The notes beneath the pieces are model-generated. The model saw only the letters and a program-made list of their open reading frames with translations. It ran no database searches and had not been told where the DNA came from. Shown here piece by piece: positions 61,801 through 64,000 of a DNA stretch of 64,000 bases. Position 1 is the first letter of the stretch, and each line of letters begins with the position of its first letter. Position numbers and translations under genes: made by a program. The DNA comes from Gymnogyps californianus (taxonomy: Eukaryota; Chordata; Aves; Accipitriformes; Cathartidae): positions 4,712,001-4,776,000 of the forward strand of contig NC_059478.1 of the NCBI RefSeq assembly GCF_018139145.2. Reading direction: 5' to 3'.

Positions 61801-63255
61801 CAAACAGCAGCGACAGCAGGCCACCAGCAGCGAGGGTTTCAAACACCCTCGGTATGGGAATTCTGCTGCTGCATTGAAGCCAGCTTCAAAGGCGGTGGTT
61901 AGCCCAATGCCAATGGCTTTTCAAAACCTACTTCCCTCTCTCTCGCTTTGCTCTTGCTGGTCTGAAACCAGAGTTCTCCTTTAGCACTAAGTATTCAGAA
62001 ACGCAGCTTTACCCCTGCAGCTCCTATCTTAAATGACCCCCTTCATCTGCTTCATAAAACACTGAATACTGCCCGACTTACTGAGATGAGCTCCGAGCAT
62101 TCAGATCTCATCTCACTGGCACTTTGTGCCAACCAGAGACTTCAGCAGATAGATGGTACTTCAAAAAAACAAAAAAAAAAAGCCAGCATGAACCTAGCAG
62201 TGGAAAGGATAGCAAAGGCTGCTCACGTAGGAGATGCTCTGACTCAGAGGAGATCAGCTTTGGTTGGAGCTTGAGATCAGGCAACAGATGCTGGCTCAGT
62301 ACCTGCAAAACTTGCCTGGCTCCTACAATGACTTACTGCTTTCAGGGGACTCTGCTCCAGGACACTATACATAATATAAAAACCTAGAAAATACTAGGGA
62401 TGAGCCTTCCTACCCAAAGGCTAAGAGTTGTGGGGGAAGGAGCACATCTGCCACTTCTAATCCCTAGGGCAATAGAGGGTGAAATGCCTGCAAGACACTA
62501 AGAACAAGCATGGGAAGAGAGGAGCTTACAACTCACAATAAGCAGGTTTCCAGGCATCATCTGAAAAACAAACAAAAAAACCCAACCACAAAACCCAAAC
62601 CTTACAACAGGCTAATCAATTATTTAATCAGCCTCTCTAGAACCCAGAAGGATATGTATCAGAGTTCAGACCAAGTGGCCCAAAAGCAGCACTGCAGAGG
62701 TTGAGTGGGAAAGGAAAACAGTTGTCGAATTATTTAATTCTCAAAGCAAATGCTCTCTGAATACAAATATACTCTTTTTCTCTCTCCACTCCAACATATA
62801 AGGGTGACCTTGAATATCACCCTAATACAAATATTTTTTTTATGAATTTGTACTATTTGGGACATAGCTTATACAAAGGGCCACATGATACATACTGCTG
62901 CACTTCACCTTGTACCTTGTAACATTAGGGTTCAGCAGGGAGTTGGGGATGGAGTCAGGAATGAAGTCCAGGTTCCAGGTGAATTCCTGACTTGGGTTCA
63001 TCTGTTATAAAACTCATACTTGAATAAAGAATTGATGGTTACTAAAGTAGCAGAGTCCCAACAGGAGAGAAACATCCACTTACAAGTTTAATGACAGCTG
63101 CAGAGAGACTTCTTTGCATCCCCAGTTCACAGTGTGTATCATAGCAATACAATTTGTGATTGCATTGGGATGCTCTTATTTTTTAAAGCCTAGGAAACAA
63201 CAAGAGCCTGCCCGGACCTCTGCTTGCACCAGCAATGAACTGCAATCCATTATCT

Positions 63256-63993
63256 CTACAGCTGCACCGTGGGATCAGCTACTGGAACTGTAATGTCAAC
63301 AGCACTCAGAGTTATGTTGACCACTATGTCATTCACTTGCTCTAGGAAAGAGATGACTCTAATAAAGAGGACCTCAGTTCTATCTACAGGATGCTGTCTA
63401 CTTCTCTTGGCATTAGAAGAGACACACTGGTAAGCAAATATCAGCTTTAAAAGTCTGAAAGAGTAAACGCTGCCTTCATTCAAGAAACATGTGTGACTTT
63501 GATCTGCCTTCACTTCAAAAACCACATCAATCCCTTGGCAATTTTCTGCAATTATGCAGGGAAAAAAAAAATATATATGCCTCACCTTGCAGAAGGAGAT
63601 AGAAACTGAGTTTGCAAATGTAAACTTAAAACCAACAAAAGAAGAAAAACCCGAGCCACCTACATTTCTTGGAGAAGCTATTCTTAAAATAGAAGCTAGA
63701 ATGATATCAGAGCGCTGCAGTACCACAGGGGACCTGAACTTCCAGAGCTGAACAAAAAGCGACAGACTCATCCCCTCTGTTCGCATCAGCGGCACAGCCA
63801 GCTGCTCTGCATCTAGAAAAGGAAGAGTTAACAGAGGCACTGATGTACCAGCCACCCGCTGGCCTGCTACCTTGAGCCCTGAAACAGCAAAATAAATGGT
63901 GCAATACACTTTTTCCCCCCCCAAACGCACTAGACAGGAGGAGCACAGCAGACAGAGGTCGGGGTTATCAGGGAATCGCCTGGCTCCCTTCAC
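63256..63993 (-). other. Unexplained 245-codon frame at window edge
   Basis: This is the longest open frame in the AT-richer right half, reading leftwards from an ATG at 63993 to a stop next to 63256. The frame may extend beyond the window. The peptide has segments such as EKVYCTIYFAVSGLKVAGQR, GIDVVFEVKADQSHTCF and NDIVVNITLSAVDITVPVAD. I cannot place it in a family, and it does not match COP1. On this strand a T-rich tract ending in ATAATTGCAG (near 63,548-63,560) would be a plausible acceptor. The opposite strand also shows exon-like words, which makes the coding strand uncertain. It may be an exon, a retrocopy remnant or chance. Confidence 0.3.
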
Positions 63994-64000
63994 CCCTGCC

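Larger units (their letters stand above)
40955..64000 (-). other. COP1: COP1 intron (continues beyond window)
   Basis: This stretch lies upstream of the penultimate COP1 exon on the minus strand. I looked for the conserved WD40 segments that precede it, such as those around SAVCWRALPDG, GSENNSLYLYYK and WNVGKPYC. I found none on the minus strand up to the window end, so it is read as a single intron of at least 23 kb. It holds old MIR/L2-like repeats near 41.2, 50.9 and 52.8 kb, homopolymer T and A runs, a plus-strand exon-like segment at 58.7 kb and an open frame at the right edge. The rest shows nothing I can name. In human the scaRNA SCARNA3 lies in a COP1 intron, from memory. I could not locate a homologue by eye. 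Confidence 0.7.

Noticed and set aside
1..64000. CRISPR arrays, tRNA or rRNA genes, LTR retroviral copies
   Set aside because: I found no regular spacer arrays, no tRNA T-arm word in a cloverleaf context, and no paired LTRs or retroviral protein motifs.

Overview
The window is bird nuclear DNA. Two independent signs say so. First, there are three CR1 non-LTR retrotransposon copies of avian type, two of them keeping the diagnostic 3' end with its ATTCTATG-like terminal octamer. Second, on the minus strand there are two short exons that exactly encode the C-terminus of the vertebrate E3 ubiquitin ligase COP1 (RFWD2): ESNVLIAANSQGTIK, then VLELV-stop. No complete protein-coding gene lies in the window. 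Most long reading frames in the left half are by-products of GC-rich, stop-poor sequence.

Layout. Positions 1-32,900 are mostly GC-rich, gene-free sequence. It is interrupted by short AT-rich islands dense in TAATTA-type cores (possible enhancers), many short tandem duplications, a CpG island at about 21.75-23.2 kb carrying two internal repeats, a 5'-truncated CR1 copy at 23.4-23.8 kb and a 20-bp minisatellite at 26.7 kb. Positions 33,023-36,112 hold a CR1 copy keeping part of ORF1 (esterase-like domain) and the endonuclease part of ORF2, with the reverse transcriptase deleted, followed by an older, decayed CR1 tail. From about 36 kb the sequence becomes visibly AT-richer.

COP1 reads leftwards. 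The last coding exon is at 38,913-38,930, with a short 3' UTR and candidate poly(A) signals near 38,610-38,634. The preceding exon is at 40,910-40,954. Everything from 40,955 to the right edge appears to be one COP1 intron of at least 23 kb, because I found none of the well-conserved upstream WD40 exons. This intron carries old MIR/L2-type repeats, one exon-like segment on the opposite strand and an unexplained 245-codon minus-strand frame at the right edge.

Context. In human, from memory, TNR lies beyond the 3' end of COP1 in the same orientation. If that order holds here, the CpG island and the enhancer-like islands to its left could belong to the 5' region of TNR. No TNR coding exon was seen, so this is inference only. 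I see no evidence for a novel multi-gene system. The items most worth a second look are the right-edge frame, the 11-bp-phased homeodomain-core array at 8.99 kb with its echo at 5.2 kb, and the CR1 copy retaining pieces of both ORFs.
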